NCBI GenBank assembly: GCA_903886275.1
Contig: CAISLN010000059.1
Location: 1 to 59,013 of the forward strand
Reading direction: 5' to 3'
Source of the DNA: an uncultured beta proteobacterium
Lineage (GTDB): Bacteria; Pseudomonadota; Gammaproteobacteria; Burkholderiales; Burkholderiaceae_C
Length of the DNA: 59,013 nucleotides
The position numbers and the translations under genes are program-made. Under the pieces are notes generated by a model. It was not told the DNA's origin. It made no database searches and saw only the letters and a list, made by a program, of their open reading frames with translations. Shown here in pieces: positions 26,348 to 35,674 of this stretch. The first letter of the stretch is position 1, and each line of letters opens with the position of its first letter.

Positions 26348-28597
26348 TCAGGGCCTCCAGCGCTTGAGCAGCAGTGCGTTGCCCATCACGCTGACCGAGC
26401 TCAGGGCCATCGCGGCGCCGGCAAACACCGGATTCAAAAAACCCAAGGCTGCCAGCGGGATGCCGGCCGCGTTATAGGCAAAGGCCCAGAACAGGTTCTG
26501 GCGGATCTTGCGCACCGTGCGTGCAGAGATGTCCAGCGCAGCGGCCACCAGCATCGGGTCGCCGCGCATCAGCGTAATGCCGGCGGCATGCATGGCCACA
26601 TCGGTGCCACCGCCATCCGGGTTGGCCATGGCCATGCCCACATCGGCGCCAGCCAGGGCCGGTGCGTCGTTGACGCCATCGCCCACCATCAGCACCCTGT
26701 AACCGGCCTGCTTCAAGCGCAACACCTCGGCCACCTTATCCGCCGGTAGCCGCTCGGCAATCACCTCGCCCTGCTCGGGCCGCAGGCCCAGTTGGCGCGC
26801 CATGGCCTCGGCAGCACCGCGGTTGTCGCCGGAGAGCATGAACAGACGCAGGCCTCGGGCACGCAGGCCCGCAATCGCTGCAGCAGCAGCCGGCTTGGGC
26901 GCGTCCCCAAAAGCCATCAGGGCGCGCAGCACCAGAGCCTCCCCGCCCGCCCCATTGCTCACACGCTCCGCCAGGGCCGAGACGGTCGCACCCTGGGCCT
27001 GCCACTGTCGCGCCTGCGTGGCCAGTTCACCCATCTCCAACTGCAACTCCTCCATCCAGCGCAAGCTACCCAGCAACAAGTTGTGGCCCGACACCTGGCC
27101 CTGCAGGCCGCGTCCAGGCACAGCGCTGATGCCAGTGGCCGCCAGCAGGGCCTGTCCTTCTGCCCTGGCCGCTGACAGCACCGCTTGGGCCAGCGCATGC
27201 TCGGAGCCGCTTTGCAAACTGGCCGCCTGTTGCAGCAGATCGGCGCGCTGCTGCCCTGCCACGCAGGCCATTTCCAGCAGCTTGGGTCGGCCCACGGTCA
27301 GCGTGCCGGTCTTGTCAAACACCACGGTGTCAATCTGGTGCGAGCGCTCCAGCGCCTCGGCGTCCTTGATCAAAATGCCATGCTTTGCCGCCACGCCGGT
27401 GCCGGCCATGATGGCAGCGGGCGTGGCCAGGCCCAGCGCACAGGGACAGGCAATCACCAGCACCGCCACGGCGTTGATCAGCGACATCTCAAAGCTGTGG
27501 CCGCTAAGCCACCAACCCAGCAGGGTGAGTAGCGCAATGCCCAGCACCACCGGCACAAACACGGCGCTGACCTGGTCCACCAGACGCTGGATCGGCGCCT
27601 TGGCGGCCTGCGCGTCCTCTACCAAGCGGATGATGTGCGCCAGCGTGGTGTCGGCACCCACGGCGCGCACCTGCATCAGCACGCGGCCTTCGCCATTGAT
27701 GGAGCCGGCCGTGAGCAGGCTGCCCGGCTCCTTGGGCACCGGCAAGGCTTCGCCGGTGAGCATGGACTCATCCACCTGGGTTTGCCCTTCTTGCAGCACA
27801 CCATCGGCGGCAAAACGCTCACCCGGCTTGACCACCAGCCGGTCACCCCGCATCACCTCGTCCACCGGCACATCCACCTCTCCGTCGAGGCCTATCAGGT
27901 GCGCGATCTCCGGGCGCAGGGCATGCAAGGCACGGATGGCCGAGGTGGTCTGGCGCTTGGCCCCGGCCTCCAGCCACTTGCCCAACAACACCAGGGTCAC
28001 CACCAGGGCCGAGCCCTCAAAATACAGATGCACCATGGCCCCTGGCTGCGCCGTCAGCCAGAGCCAGACCGACAGGGCCCAACCCGCCGTTGTGCCAATG
28101 GCCACCAGCAAATCCATATTGCCGCTGAAGTTCTTGAGGGCGTGCCAGCCGGCCCTGTAAAAGCGCGCACCCAGCACAAACTGCACCGGCGTGGCCAGCA
28201 GGAACTGCCACAGCGCCGGCAGCATCCAGTGAAAGCCCAGCAGATCGCCCGACATGGGAAGTACCAGCGGTGCTGAAAAAACCAGGCCCCAGGCAATCGG
28301 CGCAAAGCCGGCCCAGCGCGATGGCTCGGGCGCATCCATCAAGGCGTCGGCGGCGCGCGGCTCGTAGCCGGCATCGCGCACGGCACGGCGCAACCGGGCC
28401 TGCATCTGGGTCGCGACATCGGCAGTTGCGGGCGCAGCAGACACCATCCGCACGCGGGCGGATTCGGTGGCCAAGTTCACCGTCGCCTCGGACACACCAG
28501 GCACTTTTTTCAGCGCTCGCTCCACCCGCGCCACACAGGACGCGCAGGTCATGCCGCCAATGCCGATGTCCAGAGAAAGCGTCGATTCGTTACTCAT
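26348..28597 (-). CDS. copA: Copper-translocating P1B-type ATPase CopA
   Basis: 749 residues. One N-terminal heavy-metal domain with GMTCASC (Cys 18 and 21), actuator TGE at 281-283, transport motif CPC at 384-386, phosphorylation motif DKTGT at 428-432, and [10 protein letters not shown] in the P domain. Membrane helices 7 and 8 carry AYNAAG and MALSSVSVM, the Cu(I)-specific residues of CopA. It exports Cu(I) to the periplasm. The ATG at 28597 is chosen because the metal-binding domain begins ten residues later. It is divergent from a CopZ-like chaperone gene, with a dyad between them. Confidence 0.92.
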   Translation of the reverse strand: MSNESTLSLDIGIGGMTCASCVARVERALKKVPGVSEATVNLATESARVRMVSAAPATADVATQMQARLRRAVRDAGYEPRAADALMDAPEPSRWAGFAPIAWGLVFSAPLVLPMSGDLLGFHWMLPALWQFLLATPVQFVLGARFYRAGWHALKNFSGNMDLLVAIGTTAGWALSVWLWLTAQPGAMVHLYFEGSALVVTLVLLGKWLEAGAKRQTTSAIRALHALRPEIAHLIGLDGEVDVPVDEVMRGDRLVVKPGERFAADGVLQEGQTQVDESMLTGEALPVPKEPGSLLTAGSINGEGRVLMQVRAVGADTTLAHIIRLVEDAQAAKAPIQRLVDQVSAVFVPVVLGIALLTLLGWWLSGHSFEMSLINAVAVLVIACPCALGLATPAAIMAGTGVAAKHGILIKDAEALERSHQIDTVVFDKTGTLTVGRPKLLEMACVAGQQRADLLQQAASLQSGSEHALAQAVLSAARAEGQALLAATGISAVPGRGLQGQVSGHNLLLGSLRWMEELQLEMGELATQARQWQAQGATVSALAERVSNGAGGEALVLRALMAFGDAPKPAAAAAIAGLRARGLRLFMLSGDNRGAAEAMARQLGLRPEQGEVIAERLPADKVAEVLRLKQAGYRVLMVGDGVNDAPALAGADVGMAMANPDGGGTDVAMHAAGITLMRGDPMLVAAALDISARTVRKIRQNLFWAFAYNAAGIPLAALGFLNPVFAGAAMALSSVSVMGNALLLKRWRP

Positions 28598-28674
28598 GCA
28601 GCCCCGCCTAAAACTTCCCATCGCCACAGGGTCAAGCGCCTGTGCCAAAAAACACTGTGGGAAAAATGAAATGT

Positions 28675-28710
28675 TTGACGTTGCCACCTTGGCAAGCTTC
28701 ACACTATGCT
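28675..28710. promoter_or_regulatory. Candidate CueR (MerR-family) operator/promoter between copA and the copper chaperone gene
   Basis: The dyad TTGCCA-CCT-TGGCAA (28681-28695) directly follows a TTGACG hexamer (28675-28680), and a weak -10 (CACACT) lies after a 19-base spacer. MerR-type activators such as CueR bind a dyad in an over-long 19-base spacer. No cueR gene is in the window, and the -10 match is poor. Confidence 0.45.
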
Positions 28711-28741
28711 CTTTTCTAACCCCACTCTAAAAGCCACGACC

Positions 28742-28942
28742 ATGAACCAAACCTTTACCGTCACCGGCATGACCTGCGGCCATTGCGAAAAGGCCGTGAC
28801 ACGCGCCCTGCTGCAAGCTGACCCGCTGGCCCAGGTGCAAATCGACCGGTCCCAGAATTGGGTGCAAGTGGTCTCCGAGCAGCCCCGCGAGACGCTGGCA
28901 CAGGCCATTGCCGAAGAGGGCTACGCGGTCGCTGCCGCCTGA
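28742..28942 (+). CDS. Heavy-metal-associated (CopZ-like) copper chaperone
   Basis: 66 residues, a single HMA ferredoxin-like fold with the metal site GMTCGHCEKAV at residues 9-19. It presumably hands Cu(I) to the divergent CopA. The ATG at 28742 has no strong ribosome site; an upstream in-frame ATG at 28706 would add 12 residues without homology. Confidence 0.88.
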   Translation: MNQTFTVTGMTCGHCEKAVTRALLQADPLAQVQIDRSQNWVQVVSEQPRETLAQAIAEEGYAVAAA

Positions 28943-28956
28943 GCACCAGCCCGCAC

Positions 28957-29868
28957 ATGGCTGCCACCAACCCCTCCCTGCGCCAGGTCGAGCGCCTGGT
29001 CACCGGTCAGCCCACCAGCGATGGTGCCGGCGTCAAACTCACCCGCGTGCTGACACAGGACCTGCAAAAGCGCCTGGACCCTTTCCTGATGCTTGACAGT
29101 TTTGCCAGCGACAAGCCAGAAGACTATGGCGCCGGCTTTCCCAACCACCCGCACCGCGGCTTTGAGACCGTGACCTACATGATCGCCGGACGCATGCGCC
29201 ACAAGGACAGCGGTGGCCACGAAGGCCTGCTGCAAAACGGCGGCGTGCAGTGGATGACGGCCGGCTCTGGCCTGGTCCACAGCGAAATGCCGGAGCAGGA
29301 AGAGGGTCTGATGGAGGGCTTTCAGCTCTGGCTCAACCTGCCGGGCAAGGACAAGCTGTGCCAGCCCTGGTACCGCGACATCCAGAGCGGCAGCATCCCT
29401 GAAGTCATCACCCCCCTGGGCGAAGGTGACGACCCGCGCGGCGGCGTGCGGGTGCGGGTCATCTCCGGCAACAGCCATGGCGTAGCGGGTGCCATGCACC
29501 GCCCGGCAGCCGATTACCCGACCGATCCGCTCTATCTGGACCTGCACTTTCCGGCCCAAGGCGCCAGCATCACGCAGCCGGTGCCACAGGACCACAACGC
29601 ATTTCTCTACGTGTACCGTGGCACCGTGCATGTGGTGGACGCCGATGGCAAAGCCACACCGGTGCCACTCAATCGTATGGCCATTCTGAAAAATGCGGGT
29701 GACGCCGTGATGCTGCAGTCGGAGCAAAGCGATGAGCCGGCCCGCGCCCTGCTGATTGCCGGCAGGCCCTTGCATGAGCCGATTGCGCAGTACGGCCCGT
29801 TTGTCATGAACACACACGACGAACTGATGACCGCCGTGGAAGACTTCCGGGCCGGGCGCATGGGCTGA
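28957..29868 (+). CDS. Pirin-family protein
   Basis: 303-residue bicupin. The N-terminal metal-binding histidines are in GFPNHPHRGFETVTYM and in GLVHSEMPEQEEG. The C-terminal domain contains YVYRGTVHVVDADG. Bacterial pirins act as quercetinases or regulatory partners; the role here is unknown. It starts 15 bases after the CopZ-like gene and is probably cotranscribed. Confidence 0.9.
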   Translation: MAATNPSLRQVERLVTGQPTSDGAGVKLTRVLTQDLQKRLDPFLMLDSFASDKPEDYGAGFPNHPHRGFETVTYMIAGRMRHKDSGGHEGLLQNGGVQWMTAGSGLVHSEMPEQEEGLMEGFQLWLNLPGKDKLCQPWYRDIQSGSIPEVITPLGEGDDPRGGVRVRVISGNSHGVAGAMHRPAADYPTDPLYLDLHFPAQGASITQPVPQDHNAFLYVYRGTVHVVDADGKATPVPLNRMAILKNAGDAVMLQSEQSDEPARALLIAGRPLHEPIAQYGPFVMNTHDELMTAVEDFRAGRMG

Positions 29869-29976
29869 CCCAGTTGTAAGACCTTGTTAACCCGGTCATC
29901 GCGGCGCGCTGACCGGCGTTGAACATTTATAAACCGCCACCTCTGGCGGTAGCGGGTGTCACAACCCACCAATGCC

Positions 29977-30450
29977 ATGTTTACCTCTGCAAACCGCAAC
30001 AAGGTTTTGCGTACCACCGCCACGCTGGCCTTGGCTTTTGCCGGTCTGGTGGGACAGGCAGCCCATGCCGACAACCTGAGTCCAATTCTGGGTGGGGGCT
30101 TGGGTGCCATGGCCGGTGCCTTCATTGGTCAGTCTGTGGGCGGACGCGACGGCGCCATGATCGGTGCGGCAGTGGGTGGTGCGGCCGGTGTCGGCCTTGC
30201 CAGCGAAAGCCAGCGTCGTCGCTACGAACCGCAGCGCACCGTGGCTTATCAGGAGGCTCTTCGCCCTGAATCCGTGGTGGTCTACCGACAGCCTTACCGC
30301 GTGGTCGAGCGGGTCAACTATTACCCGGTGCATGACTATGGCCGCCGCGGCTGGAGTGGGTCCGAGCGCGGTTGGCAACGCCATCCTGAATACCGCCGCG
30401 ATGGGGACCACCACGGTGGCGAGCACCGTGGTTGGGGCCGCCGCGACTAA
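29977..30450 (+). CDS. Glycine-zipper secreted/outer-membrane protein
   Basis: 157 residues. The signal peptide ends near AAHA|DNL. A glycine-zipper segment (GGGLGAMAGAFIGQ, GAMIGAAVGGAAGVG) follows, then a basic, Arg/Tyr/His-rich tail (REWQRHPEYRR-like, with repeated HHGGEHRGWG). Such proteins resemble the 17-kDa antigen/SlyB group but lack an obvious lipobox. The ATG at 29977 is preferred to a GTG at 29956. The function is unknown. Confidence 0.8.
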   Translation: MFTSANRNKVLRTTATLALAFAGLVGQAAHADNLSPILGGGLGAMAGAFIGQSVGGRDGAMIGAAVGGAAGVGLASESQRRRYEPQRTVAYQEALRPESVVVYRQPYRVVERVNYYPVHDYGRRGWSGSERGWQRHPEYRRDGDHHGGEHRGWGRRD

Positions 30451-30456
30451 AAGTCG

Positions 30457-31380
30457 CTAAACCGTAGGAATGGGCAGCACCTCGCCACCCAGGGCTTCCA
30501 GCAGGTCGGGGATCAACTTCTGCAGTTCGCCCGTGGCAATTGCCACATCGGCGTCGAAGTTGTCATCCTTGCCGTCCGAAGCCAAGGCGGACGCGGCCTC
30601 AAACACCACGTCCAGCACCGACACCTTCTTGAGCTGCAGCGCCTCGGTCAGAACAAAAGACACATGGTCGGTCCAAGTCATGGCCAAGCGGGTGGGCATT
30701 TTGCCCTGGGCAATGTGCTCGGTCACCTCATCGGTATCCAGGGCGTGGCGCGTGTAACGCACCACTGCCTTGGATTCGTCTGAAGCTTTCAGCTCGCACT
30801 CTCGGTCCACAGTGAATCCGACCGGCGCTTCCTTGGCAGCCAGCCACTGCGCCATGCCGGCAGCCGGCGACATCTCGGTGTTGATCAGTTGAACCGAAAA
30901 ACCTTCGATGGCCTGAACCAGACAGCTCATCACCTCGTCAGCTCGGCCCTGGCTGCCGGCATCCAATACCAGCAAAGAGGCCTGCGGGTCTATCCAAATC
31001 ACGGTTGCACCCTGCTTGGTAAAGGCCATAGGCAGCAGGCTCATACGGGCGTCATCCAGAATTTCGCGCGCTTCCTTCCTGCCGGGCTTGCGCCCGGTCG
31101 TCACCTCGATCTGGGCCAGTTGCTCCTGGGCCCGGCGCTTCACCACCGAGGCCGGCAGAACCTTGGTTTCGACCATGAGCTTGAGAATCCATTGACCTCC
31201 CACTATTTCCACCAGCGCACCGTTGGCCTTGCCACGCGGCTCCACCCAACCCACCGCTTTTTCCTGCGAGCCGGTGCATTCCACATAGCGTGCGGGCTCC
31301 AGCGCCGCTTCCAATTGCGCAGCGGTCACCGTCCAGGGCGACAGCATGCGATACATCATCACATTCTTGAACACAAACAT
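30457..31380 (-). CDS. rdgC: Recombination-associated protein RdgC
   Basis: 307 residues. The characteristic start MFVFKNVMMYRMLSPW and segments GWVEPRGKANGALVE, RKEAREILDDARMSLLPMAF, VIWIDPQASLLVLDAGSQGR and WTDHVSFVLTEALQLKKV match RdgC. It forms a ring around double-stranded DNA and modulates RecA loading. The ATG at 31380 is chosen from the family start; the frame is open well upstream, without homology. It converges with the glycine-zipper gene, six bases apart. Confidence 0.93.
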   Translation of the reverse strand: MFVFKNVMMYRMLSPWTVTAAQLEAALEPARYVECTGSQEKAVGWVEPRGKANGALVEIVGGQWILKLMVETKVLPASVVKRRAQEQLAQIEVTTGRKPGRKEAREILDDARMSLLPMAFTKQGATVIWIDPQASLLVLDAGSQGRADEVMSCLVQAIEGFSVQLINTEMSPAAGMAQWLAAKEAPVGFTVDRECELKASDESKAVVRYTRHALDTDEVTEHIAQGKMPTRLAMTWTDHVSFVLTEALQLKKVSVLDVVFEAASALASDGKDDNFDADVAIATGELQKLIPDLLEALGGEVLPIPTV

Positions 31381-31563
31381 CCTTGTTGATTTTGCCGCGG
31401 GGCATGCGGCGCAAGCTCTATTGTCAACCCAAGCGTCGCAGCGTTTTTCTTGCAACTTTACAAGTGCTTTTCCCAGCACAACAGGTCTTTTACATGGGCG
31501 GCGCACACTGCATTCAGGTCCACAGCGATATCCGCTACGACCCTTTAGAAAGCAAGGAAAACC

Positions 31564-32058
31564 ATGAAAAAATTGATTCAATCTCTGGTGGTTGCCGGTC
31601 TGATGGCCGCAGCCGGTGGCGCAGCATTTGCACAGGCAGGAGGCATGATGGGACATGTGGGAATGCGCCCGATGGACCCAGCCAAGATGGAACAAATGCA
31701 TGCCAGCCATTTGGCCGACCTCAAGGCCAAGCTCAAGGTCACGCAATCACAGGAAGCCGGATGGACCAGCTTTTCCGAAGCCATGAAGCCGCCGATGGAC
31801 ATGATGGCCAAGCGCCCAGACCGCGCCGAGATAGATAAACTCAGCACGCCCGAACGCATTGACAAGATGCGTACCCTGCACAAGGAGCACATGGCGGCGA
31901 TGGAGACCGCCATGGACAAGCGCGGCGATGCGACCAAGACCTTTTATGCGACCCTAAGCCCGGAACAGAAAAAGGTGTTCGACGCCGAATTCTCCAAGAT
32001 GGGCCCGCATGGCGAACATGGCAGCAAGATGGGTAAAGCAGGTGGCAAGGGGGGCTGA
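31564..32058 (+). CDS. Spy/CpxP-like periplasmic protein (LTXXQ motif)
   Basis: 164 residues. The signal peptide ends near AAFA|QAGG, followed by a mostly helical Met/Lys-rich domain with LKAKLKVTQSQEAGW and LSPEQKKVFDAEFSKM, an LTxxQ-type motif. Spy/CpxP proteins are periplasmic chaperones induced by envelope or metal stress. The richness in Met and His (MMGHVGMRPMD, GPHGEHGSKMG) suggests metal contact, possibly copper, but that is inference. The ribosome site AAGGAAA is well placed. Confidence 0.85.
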   Translation: MKKLIQSLVVAGLMAAAGGAAFAQAGGMMGHVGMRPMDPAKMEQMHASHLADLKAKLKVTQSQEAGWTSFSEAMKPPMDMMAKRPDRAEIDKLSTPERIDKMRTLHKEHMAAMETAMDKRGDATKTFYATLSPEQKKVFDAEFSKMGPHGEHGSKMGKAGGKGG

Positions 32059-32094
32059 CCCCTCAAAAAGCTGTGAACCAGGAAAACCGGGCGC

Positions 32095-32466
32095 CTACGC
32101 TCGGCCTAGCAGAGCCTTGATTTCACCACTGTCAATCAAGGCCTGCAGGTCGGTGGCACCCCCCACAAGGGTGCCCTTGACAAAGACCATAGGAAAGGTG
32201 GGCCAACCGGTCCACATCTTCAGGGCGTTGCGGCTGCGCCAACCGCTGAGATAGCTGCCGTACTGCAGGTACCGGTAAGGAATTCCAGCGCTGTCCAGCG
32301 CCTTGCAGGCCTTTTTAGGAAACGGGTTGGCAGCCATACCAATAACCACTACTGCGTTGGCCGCTACCGCCGCCTGCACCTCATGAACGATACCGGCTTC
32401 ATGCTCCGCAATATGTGTGCGAATAGCGGGATGGATGGCTGTTTCCGCAAGAATAGAACGTGGCAT
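32095..32466 (-). CDS. Glutaredoxin-fold protein lacking the CxxC active site
   Basis: 123 residues with the monothiol-glutaredoxin layout: VVVIGMAANPFPKKACKAL, then the GSH-binding WPTFPMVFVKGTLVGGATDL. The catalytic CxxC/CGFS position is N47-P-F-P50, so both active-site cysteines are missing; Cys54 is the nearest one. Redox catalysis or Fe-S handover by the usual mechanism is unlikely. I recall close relatives with the same NPF replacement, suggesting a conserved non-catalytic branch, but could not check. A possible role is binding or regulation. Confidence 0.82.
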   Translation of the reverse strand: MPRSILAETAIHPAIRTHIAEHEAGIVHEVQAAVAANAVVVIGMAANPFPKKACKALDSAGIPYRYLQYGSYLSGWRSRNALKMWTGWPTFPMVFVKGTLVGGATDLQALIDSGEIKALLGRA

Positions 32467-32575
32467 GCTGGCACTCCTTGGCTGTTGAGGTCAGGCGCAT
32501 TATGGCGGAGGTACGCGTTTGACCGACGTCAAACTTGTAAGATAAGCCCGGCACTACACTTCTATCCTTATCGCC

Positions 32576-33427
32576 ATGCCCACCCCTCCACCATCCACCA
32601 CCACCCCGCGGGTCAAAACCATTGGCATGATGCAACCCCTGATCTGGCTGGTACTGGCGTGGCGCGATATCGCCAAGTCGGGCTGGATCAGTATCTTGCA
32701 TGGTTTGGCGCTGACCCTGGCAGGTGTCGCCATCATTGCCTTCGCACGCCACCGTTTTTGGTTACTGGCCGGCGCACTGTCCGGTTTCATGGTGATTGCG
32801 CCGGTTCTGGCCACCAGCCTCTATGCGCTTAGCAGAGCCGTTGAACGCCGGGAAAAACCCGATTTTTCGGTGGTACTTAAAACCTGGTTCAACTGGCAAA
32901 ACAAGCACTTCAACAAATGGGACAACGACTACTGGTGCATGGTGCAATTTGGCGCCTTGCTGGCAGCGTCAGCCACCGGATGGGTGCTGACTTCGGCAGC
33001 ACTCATCACCCTGCTGGCACCGGTGCCCATCAACAGTCCGCTGGACTTTGTGCACCATGTCATGCTGGCACAGGATGGCTGGCTATTTGAAATCTGGCTG
33101 GCCCTGGGCGGCATCATGGCAGCGCCCTTGTTTGCATCCAGCGTGGTCGCCATGCCGCTTTTGCTGGACCGCCGCGTGAGCCTGATGCAAGCAGTTCTGA
33201 CCAGTTGGCAATGCGTGCTGGAAAATCCCATGCCCATGGCTTTCTGGGCCAGCCTGATCATGATTTTTACCTTACTGGGTCTGGGCTCGCTGCTGTTGGG
33301 CCTGATTCCCGTGCTGCCCATGCTGGGCCACGCCAGCTGGCATGCCTACCGTGATCTGGTAGACGCTTCCGGGTTGCCGGCGCGTGATGCCATGTCGGCA
33401 CCCGACAGCCAATTTGAAAGCCATTGA
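32576..33427 (+). CDS. DUF2189-family membrane protein
   Basis: 283 residues, about six transmembrane segments, with the family signatures LVLAWRDIAKSGWISILHG and GFMVIAPVLATSLYALSRA, and a C-terminal LPMLGHASWHAYRDLVDASG. The function is unknown. The stop codon overlaps the next ATG (TGATG), so it is translationally coupled to the small DUF2788 gene. Confidence 0.85.
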   Translation: MPTPPPSTTTPRVKTIGMMQPLIWLVLAWRDIAKSGWISILHGLALTLAGVAIIAFARHRFWLLAGALSGFMVIAPVLATSLYALSRAVERREKPDFSVVLKTWFNWQNKHFNKWDNDYWCMVQFGALLAASATGWVLTSAALITLLAPVPINSPLDFVHHVMLAQDGWLFEIWLALGGIMAAPLFASSVVAMPLLLDRRVSLMQAVLTSWQCVLENPMPMAFWASLIMIFTLLGLGSLLLGLIPVLPMLGHASWHAYRDLVDASGLPARDAMSAPDSQFESH

Positions 33428-33636
33428 TGTTTGGGTTTACTGAAGAACAGATTGCAAGCTTTGGGCTGACCTTCGGGGTCGGTGGCTTCATGCTCTACAT
33501 GCTGTTCATCATCGGGCACTTGGCATGGGAGTCCAAGGCAGGGAAGTTCGGAACCTTTGTCATTTTTCTAGGCCTGGCATTCGGCATGGTGGGTTTTGTT
33601 GCCAAATACGCCATCCAATGGTTCCTTAGCCGCTGA
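33427..33636 (+). CDS. DUF2788-family small membrane protein
   Basis: 69 residues with two transmembrane helices (FGLTFGVGGFMLYMLFIIGH and FGTFVIFLGLAFGMVGFVAK) separated by a short charged loop, WESKAGK. The function is unknown. It is coupled to the DUF2189 gene through TGATG. Confidence 0.82.
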   Translation: MFGFTEEQIASFGLTFGVGGFMLYMLFIIGHLAWESKAGKFGTFVIFLGLAFGMVGFVAKYAIQWFLSR

Positions 33637-33759
33637 ATATAGAGGGGTTTAACCGAAGAGCTTGATGCCTGCCACACACCACAGTCGCGGCGGCGTGCGC
33701 TAAAGGGAACCAACACCGCCCAAAGGTCGGTCCATCACGCTGCACCCTATGGGTTACCG

Positions 33760-35316
33760 CTAAGACCCAATCACCCTGTTTTTACCCGATCGCTTTGCCA
33801 AGTACATGGCCTGGTCGGCACGCCGTATAGCATCCATACCGGGTTCGGTCTCCGCAACCTGTGCCACGCCAGCACTGAAGGTGATCAGCACTTTTTCGGT
33901 ACCTGCCATAAAAAACCGTTTGGTCAGTTCACGCTGCAAACGGGTCATGGCCTCTATTCCCATGTCCATCACAGTATCGGGTAACAGAATGACAAACTCT
34001 TCCCCGCCGTAGCGGGCCAGGGTGTCCTGCGGTCGCATACATTCGCGCGCCACCTGCGCCAGATGGGAAAGTGCCGAATCCCCAATAACATGGCCCAGCG
34101 AGTCATTGAGCGACTTGAAGTTGTCGATGTCCAGCAGCGCCACACTCAATGGCATTTCTTTACGCCTGAAGGTGGACATCTCGCGCTCCAGCGCTTCTTC
34201 CAGGCCTTTTCGGTTGAGTGCCCCGGTCAGAGGATCGTGGCGGGCTTGGGCGCTCACCCGGTCCAGTTCCTGATGCAGCTTGGCAATCTGCAGCTGTGTG
34301 CTGGTAGCTTGGGTGCGCATGGTTTGCAGTTCGTCACGCGCCGACATGGTGTCCCGGGCAATATTGCGTGTTGCACCCACCACTTCCTTGAGCACTGGCG
34401 CTATTTCTGCAAGCGACTTGGCGTTCTCAATCTGGCGCGCACTGTCCTCCAGCTTTTCGTGAAATGAGCCGGTGGACTGAGATATCTGGGACAACCGGTC
34501 AATAAAGGCAGCCAGCATCTGGCGCATTTCGTCCTGGGCCTCCAGGGTTTTCTGCTTGGCATCTTTCTGCTTGGAAATCACGTCTTTCAGCAGGCTTCCC
34601 ACATCGTCCAGGCGGCGCAGAGTCAAGGGAAATGTAGAGGCAGCCTTCAGACTGTCCATCTGGCCTTTAAGCCAATGGTCGTCCATGCTCAGCTCACCAA
34701 TGTTCTCAAACACCAATTGGAGCAATTTGAGGAGCCCTTTTTTGATTTCTGACTGATCCTCGGCAGCAAATGACAGTCGGTGGCTGTAGCTCACCAGCAA
34801 CTGTTTGACTTCCACCATGTTGAAAGCAGGCTCTTTCAAGGCCTTAACCAACTGCCGCCCTTGCTCAGAAAAGCGTTCATCGTCCGTACCCAGAGCAGGT
34901 TGTGCGTACTCGATCAAACGTCCCATTTGGGACAAAAATTCAGGGCCCATGGGCAGGCCGGGGTCCATGGAAGAGGGCATGTTGGTGGCATAGGTCACGG
35001 CACTACCCGCCGCTTCAGCACCACCTGAAAAGCCGGCATAAGCCACAAAAGCAGAACACACACCGTCCCAATTCATCCGGTCAATGGCCGATTCCAGCAA
35101 ACCTTTTTGTCTTTGCTGTCCAGGTGTTTTGGCCTGCAGGGACACAGCAATGCTGCGCAATTCCTGGGCTGGGAAGTGCTCCACAGAGGGGATTCCCGCT
35201 ATTTCGTTGTAAATCGCCTTGTAGTTGACGGGGGTGGGAGCGAGCTTGCGCGCAGTCAATTGCTTGAGCGTTTCACGGGCAATTTCGAAAGTTTTTTTTT
35301 CACTCATGGAAAACAT
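33760..35316 (-). CDS. GGDEF-domain diguanylate cyclase
   Basis: 518 residues. The N-terminal 350 or so residues are a soluble, helical region of unassigned sensory type with coiled-coil stretches. The C-terminal GGDEF domain has HDPLTGALNRKGLEEAL, ALLDIDNFKSLND and the active-site loop RYGGEEFVILLP. The inhibitory I-site RPQD lies five residues before GGEEF, so product feedback is likely. It makes cyclic di-GMP. The start is either 35316 or the ATG at 35307; neither has a clear ribosome site. It borders the putative replication origin. Confidence 0.9.
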   Translation of the reverse strand: MFSMSEKKTFEIARETLKQLTARKLAPTPVNYKAIYNEIAGIPSVEHFPAQELRSIAVSLQAKTPGQQRQKGLLESAIDRMNWDGVCSAFVAYAGFSGGAEAAGSAVTYATNMPSSMDPGLPMGPEFLSQMGRLIEYAQPALGTDDERFSEQGRQLVKALKEPAFNMVEVKQLLVSYSHRLSFAAEDQSEIKKGLLKLLQLVFENIGELSMDDHWLKGQMDSLKAASTFPLTLRRLDDVGSLLKDVISKQKDAKQKTLEAQDEMRQMLAAFIDRLSQISQSTGSFHEKLEDSARQIENAKSLAEIAPVLKEVVGATRNIARDTMSARDELQTMRTQATSTQLQIAKLHQELDRVSAQARHDPLTGALNRKGLEEALEREMSTFRRKEMPLSVALLDIDNFKSLNDSLGHVIGDSALSHLAQVARECMRPQDTLARYGGEEFVILLPDTVMDMGIEAMTRLQRELTKRFFMAGTEKVLITFSAGVAQVAETEPGMDAIRRADQAMYLAKRSGKNRVIGS

Positions 35317-35320
35317 ACAT

Positions 35321-35337
35321 GCTATAGATTTAATAGC
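35321..35337. repeat. Short palindrome GCTAT-N7-ATAGC
   Basis: A 17-bp element just upstream of the GGDEF gene. A related partial form (GCTACCTAATAGATAGC) lies between parA and the hydrolase near 16689-16705. I recall similar AT-rich palindromes as common intergenic elements in this family; the role is unknown. Confidence 0.4.
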
Positions 35338-35506
35338 GCATCAAGCAACCAACACCGCGTGCATGAAGCGCAAACCCCACCCAAAAATGGCTGGCCGAAT
35401 GAAGCGGAAGTATCCGCTGTAAGACCATCAAACACCAGTCAAAAAGCGGAACTTATGCCGCAAAAATTCAATTTTGCAGCATTCACAGGCTGTCAATGCA
35501 CAAAGC

Positions 35507-35515
35507 TGTGGATAA
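35507..35515 (-). promoter_or_regulatory. DnaA box (perfect)
   Basis: TGTGGATAA, the reverse complement of the strong DnaA box TTATCCACA; first of the cluster. Confidence 0.85.
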
Positions 35516-35534
35516 ATCTGGCACAACAGTCGAG

Positions 35535-35543
35535 TTATCCACA
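35535..35543 (+). promoter_or_regulatory. DnaA box (perfect)
   Basis: TTATCCACA on the plus strand, 19 bases after the first box and in opposite orientation to it. Confidence 0.85.
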
Positions 35544-35564
35544 GCTTTCAGAGAAATTTACAAG

Positions 35565-35573
35565 TTATCCAGT
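35565..35573 (+). promoter_or_regulatory. DnaA box (imperfect)
   Basis: TTATCCAGT matches seven of nine positions. Its orientation and 30-base register follow the previous box. Confidence 0.55.
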
Positions 35574-35645
35574 TTTGCGTTACACCACGGAAGCACGCTC
35601 ACCAACATGGGTTGAGCGTGCCTAAGTCCATGATTTCAATAAAAA

Positions 35646-35674
35646 AAAGGCACTTATCCACAGAAAGTGCCTTT
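35646..35674 (-). terminator. Orphan intrinsic terminator on the minus strand, with a DnaA box in its arm and loop
   Basis: A 10-bp stem (AAAGGCACTT with AAGTGCCTTT) with a nine-base loop. Read on the minus strand it is followed by eight T residues (complement of the A-run at 35641-35648), the form of a strong rho-independent terminator. No minus-strand gene precedes it, so it may end an antisense or small RNA, or insulate the DnaA-box region. The third perfect DnaA box, TTATCCACA at 35654-35662, overlaps the arm and loop. Confidence 0.65.
35654..35662 (+). promoter_or_regulatory. DnaA box (perfect)
   Basis: TTATCCACA, adjacent to the A+T-rich stretch; overlaps the hairpin described for 35646-35674. 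Confidence 0.85.
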
